A stretch of 64,000 nt of DNA from Ahaetulla prasina (Eukaryota > Chordata > Lepidosauria > Squamata > Colubridae). The notes beneath the pieces are model-generated. The model was not told the origin of the DNA. It was given only the letters and a program-made list of their open reading frames with translations, and did no database searches. Position 1 is the stretch's first letter. Each line of letters begins with the position of its first letter. Below, one piece after another: positions 1-11,086 of this stretch. The position numbers and the translations under genes were made by a program. The stretch is taken from contig NC_080546.1 of the NCBI RefSeq assembly GCF_028640845.1, positions 15,535,520 through 15,599,519 of the forward strand. The letters run 5' to 3'.

Positions 1-215
1 CAAGCCACACAATTGAATTAAACTTTCAGCAGCACTATGTTAAATGGATCTATAATGTTTAGATACAGCTTTTATGGCCCAAAATTGGAGTCTTTCAGAT
101 TCCAGATTCTGAGAAAGATTACACAATATCCTGGAAAATATATATCCATCATTCCTGACAAACAAATAATAAGACAAGTGTTATAAATCTAATTTCATGA
201 AAACAGGGAAACACC

Positions 216-476
216 GGTAGCCCTCAACTTATGAACACCCAATGGAGTCCAAAATTTCAGTTGTTAAGCGATACATTTGTTAAATGAGTTTTGCCCCATT
301 TTATGACCATTTTGCTTCTGTTGTTAAGTGAATCACTGCTCTTGATAAGTTAGCAACCTGGTTGTTAAAGGAAATCCGGCATCCAGAGGTGGGATTCCCT
401 TCCCTACTGGTTCGCAAATGTGAGCACGCACGCATGCGTAGGCCCTCCATGAAATTGAGTTTGACACCCCTGGTGT
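216..476. repeat. Mosaic of MITE fragments
   Basis: Positions 216-373 match the ttgttaagtgag / tttatgacc foldback family seen better at 4485-5393. Positions 374-~445 match the cagaggtgggattc hAT-like family, and 449-475 match the 3' end (gaaattgagtttgacacccctg) of the gtcaaac hAT-like family. All three are truncated. Confidence 0.6.
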
Positions 477-942
477 AGGGCCATTGTGCTAATTTTCAAA
501 AGGGTATGAAGAACTATAGACAGAAAATAACTAGGAAGATTCTAAGGCAGATAATACCATCCATAAACCCTTAGTAATGATTAAAGATTGAGTAATACTT
601 ATTGAGTAATGCAATCATCACTCAAAGCCAGTATAGATTTATCCAGAACAAATTTCTTCAGATGAATCTTACTTCTTTCAACATTTTTTTGTGTCAGAAT
701 GCCACGAACATAATGTATTCTGGTTTTAGTAAAAGCATGTGATGAAATTTCCCATGACATTCCATTTAGCGAGCCAGCATAGTCTGGATGACATGTCTCC
801 TGATGTCAGAGTCCAGCTGGACACATCCTCTGCCTTGGGAGAAGGTCCAAGCTGATGGACCTGCCTAATCACATGTAGAAGAACCAAACTCCACCAGAAT
901 ATCCGATGGAGTCCCCATTAATCCCAAACAGAATTATGGAGG
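477..942. other. Unannotated intronic sequence
   Basis: No open frame, RNA gene or recognisable repeat is seen. AT-rich with short homopolymers. Confidence 0.4.
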
Positions 943-950
943 CCTCCAAC

Positions 951-1265
951 CAGGGTGGGCTGCTGGGGGGTTCTCAGGGGTTCAGGAGAACCTCTAGCTA
1001 AGATTCTGTGCAGTTTGGAGAACCCCCAAATCCCACTCCTGGCTGGCCCCACCCACCCTGCCTTGCCCCTCCCAGGAGTCCCCAAGCGGCCCATTTTGGA
1101 TGCAGGTAAGTGCAGGGAGCACATGGATGCTCAGGGAGGGTGAAAAACGGGCCTACCAGAAATTTGGGAAGAAGAGGGCCTCCGGAGTCTGGGGAGACTG
1201 TTTTCGCCCTCCCAGAGGCAACTGGGCAGACAACTCCCTGCTAAAATTTTTGAAGCCCACCCCTG
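951..1265. mobile_element. hAT-like non-autonomous element (accggt family), 315 bp
   Basis: Terminal inverted repeats cagggtgggc...agcccacccctg are flanked by a perfect 8-bp duplication, cctccaac, at 943-950 and 1266-1273. The core holds the family motif gcagtttggagaaccc...ctggctggcccca. The 8-bp TSD and CAG...CTG ends fit hAT transposons. The short open frames in this GC-rich block are chance reads. Confidence 0.8.
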
Positions 1266-1273
1266 CCTCCAAC

Positions 1274-2174
1274 CCCAGAGAACCTAGGCAGAAATGGCTA
1301 GAAAGTCAGAACCTAGCTAAGGTAAAAACGAAGGGTTACTTGCAGACGAAAGTTCCTGATGAAAGTCGAGGTTTTGCAAAGTGAACTTAATAGACATGTT
1401 TCATTTCAGCCAGGCTGAGTTGGGAAATAAGGACATCTTACTTCAAGACCCTAAAAGCCAAAATGTTCATTGGAACTACTCGATGCTATATTGGATCTGC
1501 CTAACTTCATGGATTTTTTAATCCTAGGCTGAATCCAGCAATTGCAATCGCTCCAAATGTGAAATTTAGGTATTTTTGGCACTGGCTGTCATGTTGGCCT
1601 TGTGTATGTTGCTGCCACCTGACTCTTCATAGTCACAAAAAGGCTGTTGTCTAATTTAATTATAAATGGACTTACTTGATCTATGACTATTTGGTGTATT
1701 TTTATCCAGAGCCTCATTATTAGATTAGGAGAATTAGGTAGACTCAGAGGATGACATGAAAATAGTCTGGAATAGTTGCTTTAATATTGTACGGAGCCAC
1801 AAACCATGGTTTAGAAATTACATTGACAGTCTTTATATAGCAGCCAAATTCAACTCATATTAATCATTTAATGATTTGGTGTTATGAATGAACCAATTCT
1901 GGAAAGGCTGGCAATGCTGAGAAAAAAAGAAAAGAGAAGGCTTGTTTCACTGCCTCGTTGTCCCATTTGCAAATTTCTTATTCCACATCTGGAATTGCAA
2001 AAGCAGTCTCAGCCTGTACCATCTACCGTATATTCCTTTTCTTCCAAAGTTATCTCCTAGGGAGACCATGGACTTCTTTTTGGCATTGAAAGTCATATCA
2101 GTTAAGCAGTTGATTCAGTAGCTGTCAAAGGCATTAAAGTATGAATTTTAATGATATGTACTAACATTCTACTG
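1274..2174. other. Unannotated intronic sequence
   Basis: AT-rich, no long open frame and no recognised repeat apart from short homopolymers. Confidence 0.4.
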
Positions 2175-3106
2175 CAATGTTTCTCAGTCTTGGCAACTTT
2201 AAAAGGTCTGGATTTCAACTCCCATAATCCTCCTGGCTGCTGGGGAATTCTGGTATTTAAAGTCCAGAGGTGGTATTTAGCCGATTCAGACTGGTTTGCC
2301 TGAACCGGTAGCAGAAATCACAGGTGGGCCTGCCCAGGGGTGAAATGCTCCCGGTTTGGACCGGATCAGTCGATCCAGTAGCAATGGTGGCAGGTGGTTC
2401 GGAGAACTGGTAGCAAAAATCCCTGCCCCCCCCCCCACCACCATACCCACCCAATCGCCCACTCGCCTGCTTGCTGCTTCTTTCTGGCTCGCTCACTTTT
2501 CCCACTCGAATTGTAGGAATAGGTTGTAAAAAATGCTTTTAAAAGGTAAAAGAAAGGCTCTGATGATCACAGCTGATCCGCGCGATCGTCAGAGCCTTTT
2601 TTTAAACTTTAAAAGCATTTTTTACAACCTATTTGGCCGAATAAGTTGTAAAAAAATGCTTTTAAAAGTAAAAAAAAAAAAGATTGTGCGCCACAGTTGA
2701 TCACACCCCCCATGCGCTGTTCTACTTACCCCATGCCTCCTTTTGGCGTGCACTGCACGTACACACCTCGCATTTGGTGTGTGGTGCTCACTGCACATGC
2801 GCAGCCAGCGAACCGGTAGTAAATTGGTTCAGATTTCGCCACAGGGCCTGCCCATCCACTCCAGCTCTATGCCATCCTATTTAGGCATGTTTTTGAGGCT
2901 TGGAGCATGTGCAGAAAGCGGGTGCGCCAGCAAAGTGCATGCACAGAAAGGCAGGCACATATGTGGATGGGGCGCATGTGAGCGAAGTGAGGAGAGAGAG
3001 AGAGAGAGAGAGAGCACTCACATTTGCAAACCAGTAGGGAAAGTAAGTGAATACCACTCCTGTAGAAGTCCATACATCTTTTAGTTAATAAGGTTGGGAA
3101 ACACTG
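2175..3106. mobile_element. Foldback MITE split by a later hAT-like insertion
   Basis: The left arm (2175-2264: ctcagtcttggcaacttt...tttaaagtc) and right arm (3063-3106: tagaagtccatac...aggttgggaaacactg) are inverted copies of the ~135-bp foldback family seen intact at 24515-24649. They are separated by a 798-bp element. Flanks ttctactg and ttctatta agree at 6 of 8 positions. Confidence 0.65.
2265..3062. mobile_element. hAT-like non-autonomous element, 798 bp, palindromic core
   Basis: Ends are cagaggtggtatttagc and gtgaataccactcctg; flanks ttaaagtc (2257-2264) and tagaagtc (3063-3070) match at 6 of 8. The core contains inverted repeats around 2515-2680 (tgtaaaaaatgcttttaaaa and its complement, plus ctctgatgatcacagc and its complement) and an (AG)n run near 2990-3014. 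The core resembles that of the element at 44533-45107. Confidence 0.65.
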
Positions 3107-3417
3107 TTCTATTATGACTCTAAGAAAACTTAGTGGAAATCCTGGCTCAGGATTCTTTCTTCTTCTCATCCAGGATATTCAGTGTTGCTTTGTTGACAAT
3201 ATCCGTCACTTACTTCTGTGAAAGAGCTCTTTCTAGTTATGTTATATCTAAGCCTGCTACTCCGTCTTCCTTCCTAGGAAAAGGGGAACTTAAGACATTT
3301 GAATAAATTTTGGATAGCTAGCTTCCATGTACACATAAACCAAACGTAGGCATTTAAATAAACATTCCAATAAGTGCAAAGTTGGGATAGGATAATGGGA
3401 GACTTTAATAATTAGAC
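3107..3417. other. Unannotated intronic sequence
   Basis: No gene or repeat recognised. Confidence 0.35.
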
Positions 3418-3895
3418 CAGGGGTGTCAAACTCAAGGACCGGGGCCCGCATCCAGCCTTCATGGTGTTAGATCTGGCCTGCAGGGCCGCACTGGAAACAG
3501 CGAAGGACTGGCACGTGGTGCCTCTTGCCAGCAGAAACGGAACTCGCGCATGGGCCCTCAAGCTCTGTTTTCACTGGCAGATGGGAAGATGAGAGAGCAA
3601 GGAAGGGGGAAAAAAAGGGAAGAAGGGAAGGAAGAAGAAAGGAGAATGAAGAGGAAAGGAAAAAGAAGAAAAGGAAGGAAGGAAGGAAGGAAGGAAGGAA
3701 GGAAGGAAGGAAGGAAGGAAGGAAGGAAATTATAATCAGAAAGAGGGAGGGTCTCAGGGAAATCCTGCCTTAGCACTTGGCCACCACAGGTGCCCCCAAC
3801 ACGAGTGATGCCAATCTGGCCACGACCACTCTGCCCCTCTGAGGTCAAACACAACCCTGATGCAGCCCTCAATGAAATCAAGTTTGGCACCCTTG
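3418..3895. mobile_element. hAT-like element of the gtcaaac family with (GGAA)n core
   Basis: Starts caggggtgtcaaactcaagg and ends gaaatcaagtttggcaccc. This is a recurring non-autonomous family (also 16311, 47714 and 50602). A purine tract with about a dozen GGAA/AAGG units lies at ~3600-3728 and gives spurious Arg/Lys/Glu-rich and Phe/Leu/Pro-rich frames. Flanks aattagac and gattagat match at 6 of 8. Confidence 0.65.
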
Positions 3896-4484
3896 GATTA
3901 GATGATCCCTAGAAGTTAGACTTCAAAGCTAGAGATATGAGGATCGGTAAAGTACCTGCATTCCAGGTTAGCAGATATCTAAATGGATTTTCTAATGAGT
4001 CACATCTACAGTACATCTCCTTTGTATGTGTCTCCCCAATGTACTCAAAAGGTAATGTAATTTGTCCAACTCTTTAAACTGTAAATTGCCCTTGCTTTGA
4101 TCCCTTGATATGTAAATCACCTGTTCACACTCTTCTTTAATATAAATTTATCCAATGTAAGCTATTTTAAAAACATGTAATTACTTTACCTGTATGCAAT
4201 TTTTAGCGCTATACTTTTTTTTTTACTGTAAGTTTGCAGACATGTGCAATAGCAGAAAGATTAATACTTCGTTTGATGCTAGTATCTGTACATTACAGTA
4301 CAACGTTTCATGGACTGAAATGCTTAATTTGATTCCTGAAAGAATCCATGTCAAAAATAATAGGAAGAACAACAATAAGAATAATAATAAAAAAAAGAAA
4401 ACTTCCCCAAAAGTTACCTACATCCCCAGGCCATCACCTCCTACCTTGTTGTCCCTTAATTTTGAGATGCATCTCGAATGGATA
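3896..4484. other. Unannotated AT-rich intron
   Basis: No recognisable feature. Contains an A-rich (AAT/AAC)n patch near 4360-4400. Confidence 0.35.
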
Positions 4485-4659
4485 CAGGTAGTCTGTGACT
4501 TACGATCACAATTGAGCCCCAGATTTATGTTGTTAAACGAGACAGTTGTTAAGTGAGTTTTGCCCCATTTTATGACTTTGCTTGCCACAGTTGTTAGGTG
4601 AATCACTGGAGTTGTTAAGTTAGCAACCTGGTTGTTAAGTGAATCTGACTTCCCCATTG

Positions 4660-4905
4660 AGCCGTGGTGATGCAGTGGTTAGAGTGCAGTACTGCAGGCT
4701 ACTTCTGCTGATCACCGGCTGCCAGCAGTTTGGCAGATTGCATCTCACCAGGCTCAAAGGTTGACTCAGCCTTCCATCCTTCCGAGGTCAGTAAAATGAG
4801 GACCCAGATTGTTGGAGGTAATATGATGACTCTGTAAACCACTTAGAGAGGGCTGTAAAGCACTGTAAAGCAATATATAAGTTTAAGTGCTATTTCTATT
4901 GCTTG
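4660..4905 (+). repeat. tRNA-derived SINE (family B, ctatttctattg tail)
   Basis: The head gtgatgcagtggttagagtgcag is like a pol III A box. The body includes ggaaggctgagtc-type sequence in complement and ends with tataagtttaagtgctatttctattgc. Inserted in the MITE at 4485-5393. Other copies on the minus strand: 14690, 22740 and 37785. Confidence 0.6.
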
Positions 4906-5054
4906 TCAGAATTTCGCAAAAGGTGATCACAGGACCCCAGGACACTGCAACCATCATAAATATGAGTCAATTTGCCAAACATCCAAATTTTGATCACGTG
5001 GGATCAAAATTTTGACTATGGGAATGATGCAACAGTCATAAGTGTGAAAAATTA

Positions 5055-5314
5055 GGGGCCGGATAGCTCAGGCTGGTAAGGCCTGTTATTAAGAACACAA
5101 AGCCTGCAATTACTGCAGGTTCAAGCCCGGCCCAAGGTTGATTCAGCCTTCCATCCTTTATAAGGTAGGTAAAATGAGGACCCAGATTGTTGGGGGGGCA
5201 ATAAGTTGACTTTGTAAAAATATACAAATAGAATGAGACTATTGCCTTATACACTGTAAGCCACCCTGAGTCTTCGGAGAAGGGCGGGATATAAATGTAA
5301 ACAAAAAAAAAAAA
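5055..5314 (+). repeat. tRNA-derived SINE (family A) with L2-like 3' tail
   Basis: Box A-like tagctcaggctgg and box B-like ggttcaagccc are present near the 5' end. The 3' end, caccctgagtcttcggagaagggcggg followed by A-rich sequence, closely matches the L2 3' end at 21298-21330. This suggests mobilisation by the L2 reverse transcriptase. Other copies: 8533-8757 (-) and 33529-33800 (-). Confidence 0.7.
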
Positions 5315-5393
5315 TGGTTTTAAGTCACTTTTTTCAGCATCGTTGTAACTTTGAAAGGTCACTAAGCGAATGGTTATAAATCAAGGACTACTG

Positions 5394-5856
5394 TAGTTCA
5401 TTTAGTACAAAAAGATATCTACTGAGAATAGCAGCTGGCAAAGAGAACTAGAATGCCAGCAGAATAAAGTTAGTTTGATTGCTCAGGGCCATCTGTGGCC
5501 GCCTTTGTTTTCCTCACAAGAGGGTCTAAAATGCTCTACGCATCTTTCACAAGGTTTCAACTGTTTGACAATACAAACGCTTTTGTGGAAGTTGCATACC
5601 CCAAATGCTTAACCTGTTCTTTCAGACAAAGGATTGTAATAATTGAAGTTTTCCTAATTATCTAAAATTTGCACAAAATAATACATTCCAACCTGCTGTG
5701 GGTGGTGTAGGAGCAGAAAAGTTGAAGCCGTTGAGTAAGCTAGTATTACAGTACTTAGATGTCTGTGAAACACTTTCAAAGAATGCAAGGTAGTTCTCTG
5801 AATTGGTTCCCTTTATGTGCCATATTTCCTAAATGCAGTGTTTTTCCAGACGTATC
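5394..5856. other. Unannotated intronic sequence
   Basis: No repeat or coding signal recognised. Confidence 0.35.
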
Positions 5857-6269
5857 CAGTAGTGGGATTCAGCCGGTTCGCACTGATTCATGGGAACTGG
5901 TTGTTAAATTACACCACCTCCTCTCCGCTATCAAAGTGGATCCTGGGCACTGTGTGCAATGGAGAAATGGGCAACAGAGTGGCCGGCGCAAGGGAAGGAG
6001 GAAGCCACTTTCCCTCTTCTCCCTGCTCCTCCTCCTTTCCTCATGCCAGCCACTCCATTGCCCATTTCTCCATTGCAACGCAGAGCCCAGGATCCACTTT
6101 GATAGCGGGGGTGGAGAGATAATTTAACAAACGGTTTGCCCAGGGTCAGGTTGGCTGTCGCAGGAGACTTGTCTCGCATGTGCAGTGGAGCTTGAGGACC
6201 TGGATGGGCCACGCTTTCCACGAAAGCCAACCTGACCTAATTGTTCAATCATTTGAATCCCATCACTAG
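5857..6269. mobile_element. hAT-like element with long internal hairpin
   Basis: Ends cagtagtgggattcagccgg and tttgaatcccatcactag are inverted repeats. Flanks both contain cgtatc with a 1-2 bp offset. Arms ~5925-5990 and ~6050-6115 (gctatcaaagtggatcctggg and complement) form a strong internal hairpin and create mirrored spurious frames on both strands. Confidence 0.65.
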
Positions 6270-6817
6270 CCGTATCAATGCTAAGATGTGCAAACTTCAA
6301 CTCCCAGAATTTCCCAGCTAGTATACTCCTCTTACATGTTATTTGGGCTGACCTCGGCATAGGATTTTTACATTCCTGTGAAGACTAACTTCAGTGCAAG
6401 AATTCCTGTTGCTGCTTTGCTAGGTTAAAGTAATGGGACTGCAACTGAAGGAATTTTGGGCATGAATCCCAAATTGCTGCTGGTGCAATTGCCTGCCGTA
6501 ATTTAAAAATATAGCATTTGCATATATGGCAGTCTTAAAACTGCACCCCAGGGAACCTCATTCTCAAGTATTTGCAGTTGATCTTTGTTTGGTTTCCTTT
6601 ATGGGAATGCACCCCATACCTCCCATCCCCATATAAATCTATCTCCGTGCTAAGATGGCCAGCACGCAAGGAGCCTCATAAATACTACAATAAAACGTTA
6701 GTGGGAGAGGAAGATGCAGAATGATAAAAATGCAAATTTAAAGCAGAGGGGGGAAAAAAACTACTGAATACAAAGAGTGATGCTACAAATCTCACTTACA
6801 GGGAGTCCTCAACTTAC
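6270..6817. other. Unannotated intron with small MITE fragments
   Basis: A foldback fragment (caacttcaactcccagaatttcc-like) lies near 6295-6325, and a caggtagtc-family fragment at ~6799-6817 directly abuts the next LTR. Nothing else recognised. Confidence 0.4.
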
Positions 6818-7360
6818 TGTTGTGGTCCGCCAGCAGCTTGTGGAGCTGGCAACGGAGTCAGACAGCAATGAGGCTGAGGAAGAGCATGGGCCAGTCCTGG
6901 AGGCTGGGGAAGGCCCGGATGAGAGCTCTGCATCAGAGGCAGAGATGGGGCCAGGGCCATTGGGGACTGATGTGCAGATTCCAGAGCCTCCAGAGGCTGA
7001 CAGTAGTGAGGCAGAGGAACAGGAGGAGCCTGTTTCTAATGCACTCATGAGAAGAACTGCCAGAAGGCAAGAGCAGCTAAAGCAAAGAGGATAATTCCAG
7101 AGTAGGGCCACGAGATGATTGGCTGCTCCCATAAGGCTTAAAAGACCAGCAACGGCATTTGGGCTCTTTGCCGGAAAACAACGTTGATAGGTTTTTCTTA
7201 TTGCATTTGTTTCATATCAGTGTCTTCTGAACTTTTGCCAAGAAAGGCCTTTGGCAGTTTGCCTAATTGGACCAAGTTTGGTGTTAGGACTGAGGAATTG
7301 TGTTGGGAGGAATTTGCTTTAATTTAGTTGGACTACGCTGAGAATGAGTTAATTCTCAGC
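6818..7360 (+). mobile_element. Solo LTR fragment, family 2, with acidic open frame
   Basis: Begins TGTTGTGGTCC, the same terminus as the LTRs on the minus strand ending at 27128 and 36539. An open frame across 6827-7091 encodes a Ser/Asp/Glu-rich peptide (ESDSNEAEEE..., EPPEADSSEAEEQEEP) ending in a basic RRTARRQEQLKQ. The distal part of the LTR is missing, and the sequence passes into a CR1 fragment at ~7361. Confidence 0.6.
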
Positions 7361-7650
7361 ATTCGCAACTTCTAGAGGCAAGTTGTTCCACTGATTAATT
7401 GTTCTAACTGTCAGGAAATTTCTCCTTAGTTCTAGGTTGCTTCTCTCCTTGATTAGTTTCCACCCATTGCTTCTTGTCCTGCCTTCAGATGCTTTGGAGA
7501 ATAGCTTGACTCCCTCTTCTTGGTGGCGGGCCCCTGAAATACTGGAACACTGCTATCATGTCTCCCCTCGTCCTTCTTTTCATCAAACTAGACATACCCA
7601 GTTCCTGCAAACATTCTTCATACATTTTAGCTTAATCATGTCATCTTCTA
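7361..7650 (-). mobile_element. CR1 LINE fragment (ORF2 C-terminal region)
   Basis: In complement it matches the CR1 copy at 50133-50998: gaagaatg...ctgggtatgtctagtttgatg, caatgggtggaaactaatcaagg, aacttgcctctagaag. The 3' terminal part is missing where it joins the LTR fragment. Confidence 0.7.
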
Positions 7651-8532
7651 CATGATTAATCAGAAATGTATTCCTGTGACTTCTACCAGCAGCTACAGTT
7701 TGCAGCCAAAAATAATTTGGAGAAAGTGGCAGGGATGAGCCTTGGGGAAGTCAAATCAAGGATGTATGTATGCTCATAGTGGAGCAGTGAGCGGGATGAG
7801 ACAGAGATTGCATTTGTTTTATTCCGTTGCATCTTGTCTAGTGAATATGTGGCGTATTGCCTTGCGGCAATACATTACACATTACCAAATTCATGAGAAC
7901 TAAACGATCCTTTTAATAATGTAAATGCGGATCTATATTCTTCCAAGAAGCAATTGTTTACCTTCTGTACAAATAAAGGGAAAAAAAGAAGATCTCTAAG
8001 TAGCTTGAGAACACGTTCCACTTCTAATTCTAAATGAGTTATATGTGACCGCGACCATCCTCCATCACTTTCAAATTACTGCTGTTAAAGCTAAGACTCT
8101 ATTTGAGATGCCAGCTCACAAATTACTAATGGAAGTTTTCAGTGATTCAGTACCTTGGAAGTCAACATTTTTGTGACTGGAGGCTAGAAGGTGGTCCAAG
8201 GCATCCAACTGCCCTTGCTAGTCAAATAATGATTCTACAGGAACAGCCATGGTTCGCTGAAACCCAGCTGCAGATAAACCTGTTTATAATTCAGTATGAA
8301 ATGACTTACCCTGGGTTTAACTGACCACTTTTGGTTTTGTGAAATAGCTTTGGGTTATCTACTGTTGAGTTTTTGTTCTTTGCAAGAGGCCAAAGATCTT
8401 TGGTAGTTCCTGTGATAACGTGTTTTGGATATTGAAAGGGCAGTTTAATGTGTTCCAGCAGAAGATAAAATATGCAACCCACGGTTGAATTGTGGAGTTC
8501 TTGGTGTTATCTGAATTTGGTTGTCTGCTTTT
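7651..8532. other. Unannotated intron; possible Penelope-like fragment at its end
   Basis: 7651-8330 shows no recognised feature. 8340-8530 resembles the gaattgtggagttcttggt...tggttgtctgc repeat also seen at 27250, 54340 and 63300. Confidence 0.3.
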
Positions 8533-8757
8533 TTTTTTTTTTTGCATTTATATCCCGCCCTTCTCCGAAGACTCAGGGCGGCTTACACTATGTTAAGCAA
8601 TAGTCGTCATCCATTTGTATATTATATATGAAGTCAACTTATTGCCCCCAACAATCTGGGTCCTCATTTTACCTACCTTATAAAGGATGGAAGGCTGAGT
8701 CAACCTTGGGCCTGGTGGGGCTTGAACCTGCAGTAATTGAAAGCAGCTTGCGGATGG
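8533..8757 (-). repeat. SINE family A (L2-tailed), 5' truncated
   Basis: In complement: the family body with gaggacccagattgttgggg, ending gccgccctgagtcttcggagaagggcgg and an A-rich tail (poly-T at 8530-8545). The tRNA-like head is incomplete. Confidence 0.7.
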
Positions 8758-9090
8758 TTCATCATCAGCATATGGATGAATGTGGGGTTTGTTGTGATTT
8801 CCTCTTCGGTTCATTTATTATTCAGTTCATTTATTGGAGTATTGTTTTTTTGCCTGACTGTTTGTCTGGTGTTAATCCCTGCTTATCTGAGTTGGCTCCT
8901 GGAGGAAATGTGTGGCAGTCTTTTTGTGAAACACCAAGGAGGTAAAACTGGCAGGGCAAGTTACTATATATACACAGACTGCAAGCCTCACAGTCACACT
9001 TCTATCCTGCTGGATCAGATGGAATGGGTAGAAGTATTCAGGAAGAGATGGTCCATCTAATAACCTGGTTTGTGGACAGTTCATTAGCCA
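8758..9090. other. Unannotated intronic sequence
   Basis: No feature recognised. Confidence 0.3.
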
Positions 9091-9094
9091 ACTG

Positions 9095-9407
9095 CTGTGT
9101 TTCTCTGAAAATAAGACCCTGTCTTATATTTTTTTGAACCCCAAAATAAGTGTTTGGCTTTATTTTTGGGGAGGTTTTATTATTTTGGGGCACATGGAGC
9201 AAGACGGGGCTCCTCTTGCCATCTTACTGGTTTCCAGCTCTGTCTCCCTAAACCTAACCAGACGGAATGGCGGGGATCAGCTTTGCACGAATTTAATTTT
9301 TTGGGGGGGAGGGCTTATTTTCAGCGGGGCTTATTTTAGCGCATGTGCTCAAAAGCCCGATTGGGCTTATTATCAGGGGATGTCTTATTTTAGGGGGAAC
9401 AGGGTAG
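9095..9407. repeat. Foldback repeat of the cttatttt...aaaataag type
   Basis: Left end ctgtgtttctctgaaaataag and right end gtcttattttagggggaacaggg are inverted copies. Repeated ttattttgggg units lie between. Probably a non-autonomous DNA element; no clean TSD seen. Confidence 0.45.
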
Positions 9408-9519
9408 GTAACATCATCAATGCGAATTTAAAATTGCTAGATCAAATTCATGCCCAATTTTATCTGTCATTCCTAAGAATGCTGAGAATACAATTCATAG
9501 AATTCTGGAAATTCTAGAC

Positions 9520-9631
9520 CAGGACTCTCCAAACTTGGCAACTTTAAGACATGTGAATTCCAACTCCCAGAATTCCTCAGCCAACCATTAATTGAAGTCC
9601 ACAAGTCCTAAAGTTGCCAAGGAGATCCCTG
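9520..9631. mobile_element. Foldback hAT-type MITE, 112 bp
   Basis: Ends caggactctccaaacttggc and gttgccaaggagatccctg. Flanks ttctagac (9512-9519) and gtctagac (9632-9639) match at 7 of 8. Confidence 0.75.
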
Positions 9632-9639
9632 GTCTAGAC

Positions 9640-10188
9640 AAAGAGAAATCTTACTACTTTTTTTTAACATTAAATAAGTTTTTATTCATTTTTATCATTC
9701 TCCCATTCATTTTTTTCTTTCAGCTAACAGCTCCATTCCATTGCAGCCTTCTCTAATGCAGAGTTACTCCAGTATCTTTCTCCAAGACCATAATTTTGGC
9801 ATCTTTTCTAAACTTTTTTTTTTGTAGTGTGCACAAATCCTTCACATACATATCTGTATTTTACAGTGTTTGCAAAGCAATATTTTTCCAGATGTTTTCC
9901 TTCCTGAACACGTGTTATTTGTTCTAGTAGGACTTTCTGCCAAAAACCAATATCTGTTTAAAGATGTTTTATCAATGTATTTCATTTATTGATTTATTTC
10001 CCTCAGTAACCAATTGCTTTGCATGAGGGAGAGAACAGCTTGAAACCGACTGGTATAATTTCTTTGTTGATACATGATATATGTGTCACAGCAGCCATAC
10101 TTTCAGAAGAAAAAAAATTCTTTTGTTTTGGAAAGTAGGAAGGATTGCATTGAAAAATGATAATAATAGGAGCTGTTTGAGAATTTTA
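9640..10188. other. Unannotated AT-rich intron
   Basis: T-rich; no repeat or gene recognised. Confidence 0.3.
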
Positions 10189-11086
10189 TCTCTCTCTCTC
10201 CCCTCTCCCCCTCCCTCCCTCTCCCTCCCTCCTCCTCCCTCCCTATCTTTCTCCCTCCCTCCCTCTTCCTCTTCCTCTCTCCCATTCCCTCTCTCTTCCT
10301 CTCTGTCTCCTCTCTCACTCCCACTCCCTCTCTCCCTCCCTCCCTCTCTCTCTCTCTCTCTCCCTCTCTCTTCCTCTTCCTCTCTCCCTCCTCTCTCTCT
10401 CTCCCTCTTCCTCTCCTCCCTCTCTCTCCCTCCCTCTCCCTCCCTCCTCCTCCCTCCCTATCTTTCTCCCTCCCTCCCTCTTCCTCTTCCTCTCTCCCAT
10501 TCCCTCTCTCTTCCTCTCTGTCTCCTCTCTCACTCTCCCACTCCCTCTCTCCCTCCCCTCCCTCTCTCTTTTCCTCCCTCCCTCCTCCTCTTCTTCTCTC
10601 CCATTCACTCTCTCTTCCTCTCTGTCTCCCCCCTCTCACTCTCCCACTCCCTCTCTCCCTCCCCTCCCACTCCCCCTCCCTCCCTCTTCCTCTTCCTCTT
10701 CCTCTCTCCCACTCCCTCTCTCTCCCTCTCTCTCTCCCCCCTCTCTCCCTCTCTCTCTCCCATTCCTCTCTCCCTCTCCTCTCCCTCCTCCTCCTCCTCT
10801 CTTTCTCCCTCCTCCTCCTCTTCCTCTTCCACTCTCCCATTCCTCTCTCCTCTCTCCCTCTCCTCTCCCACCCTCTCTCCTCCTCCTCCTCTCTCTTCCT
10901 CCCTCCCTCTTCCTCTTCCTCTCTCCCATTCACTCTCTCTTCCTCTCTGTCTCCCCCCTCTCACTCTCCCACTCCCTCTCTCCCTCCCCTCCCACTCCCC
11001 CTCCCTCCCTCTTCCTCTTCCTCTTCCTCTCTCCCACTCCCTCTCTCTCCCTCTCTCTCTCCCCCCTCTCTCCCTCTCTCTCTCTC
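10189..11086. repeat. ~900-bp polypyrimidine (CT-rich) tract with internal duplications
   Basis: Almost purely C/T on the plus strand, with scattered A or G. A ~158-bp block at ~10601-10758 recurs nearly exactly at ~10926-11083 (offset 325). An earlier block at ~10213-10310 recurs at ~10440-10540. Long Ser/Leu/Pro frames on plus and Arg/Glu/Gly frames on minus are low-complexity artefacts. Confidence 0.9.

Larger units (their letters stand above)
4485..5393. mobile_element. Foldback MITE (caggtagtc family) carrying two SINE insertions
   Basis: Left end caggtagtctgtgacttac at 4485 and right end atcaaggactactg near 5393 are inverted repeats. Both outer flanks read TA, which would fit a Tc1/mariner-type element, but that assignment is tentative. 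The body runs 4485-~4660, ~4906-5054 and 5315-5393, interrupted by two SINEs. Other copies lie at 216, 11998, 23161, 49385 and 53449. Confidence 0.55.

Noticed and set aside
918..1384. Small overlapping frames, and gcaggtaag near 1103-1111 resembling a splice donor
   Set aside because: Inside a hAT-like element with an exact TSD; no acceptor or recognisable domain.
3525..3890. Lys/Glu-rich and Phe/Leu-rich frames
   Set aside because: Translation of (GGAA)n inside a gtcaaac-family element.
4160..4556. 120-codon plus-strand frame
   Set aside because: Asn/Lys-rich from an AAT/AAC patch and runs into a MITE; no domain.
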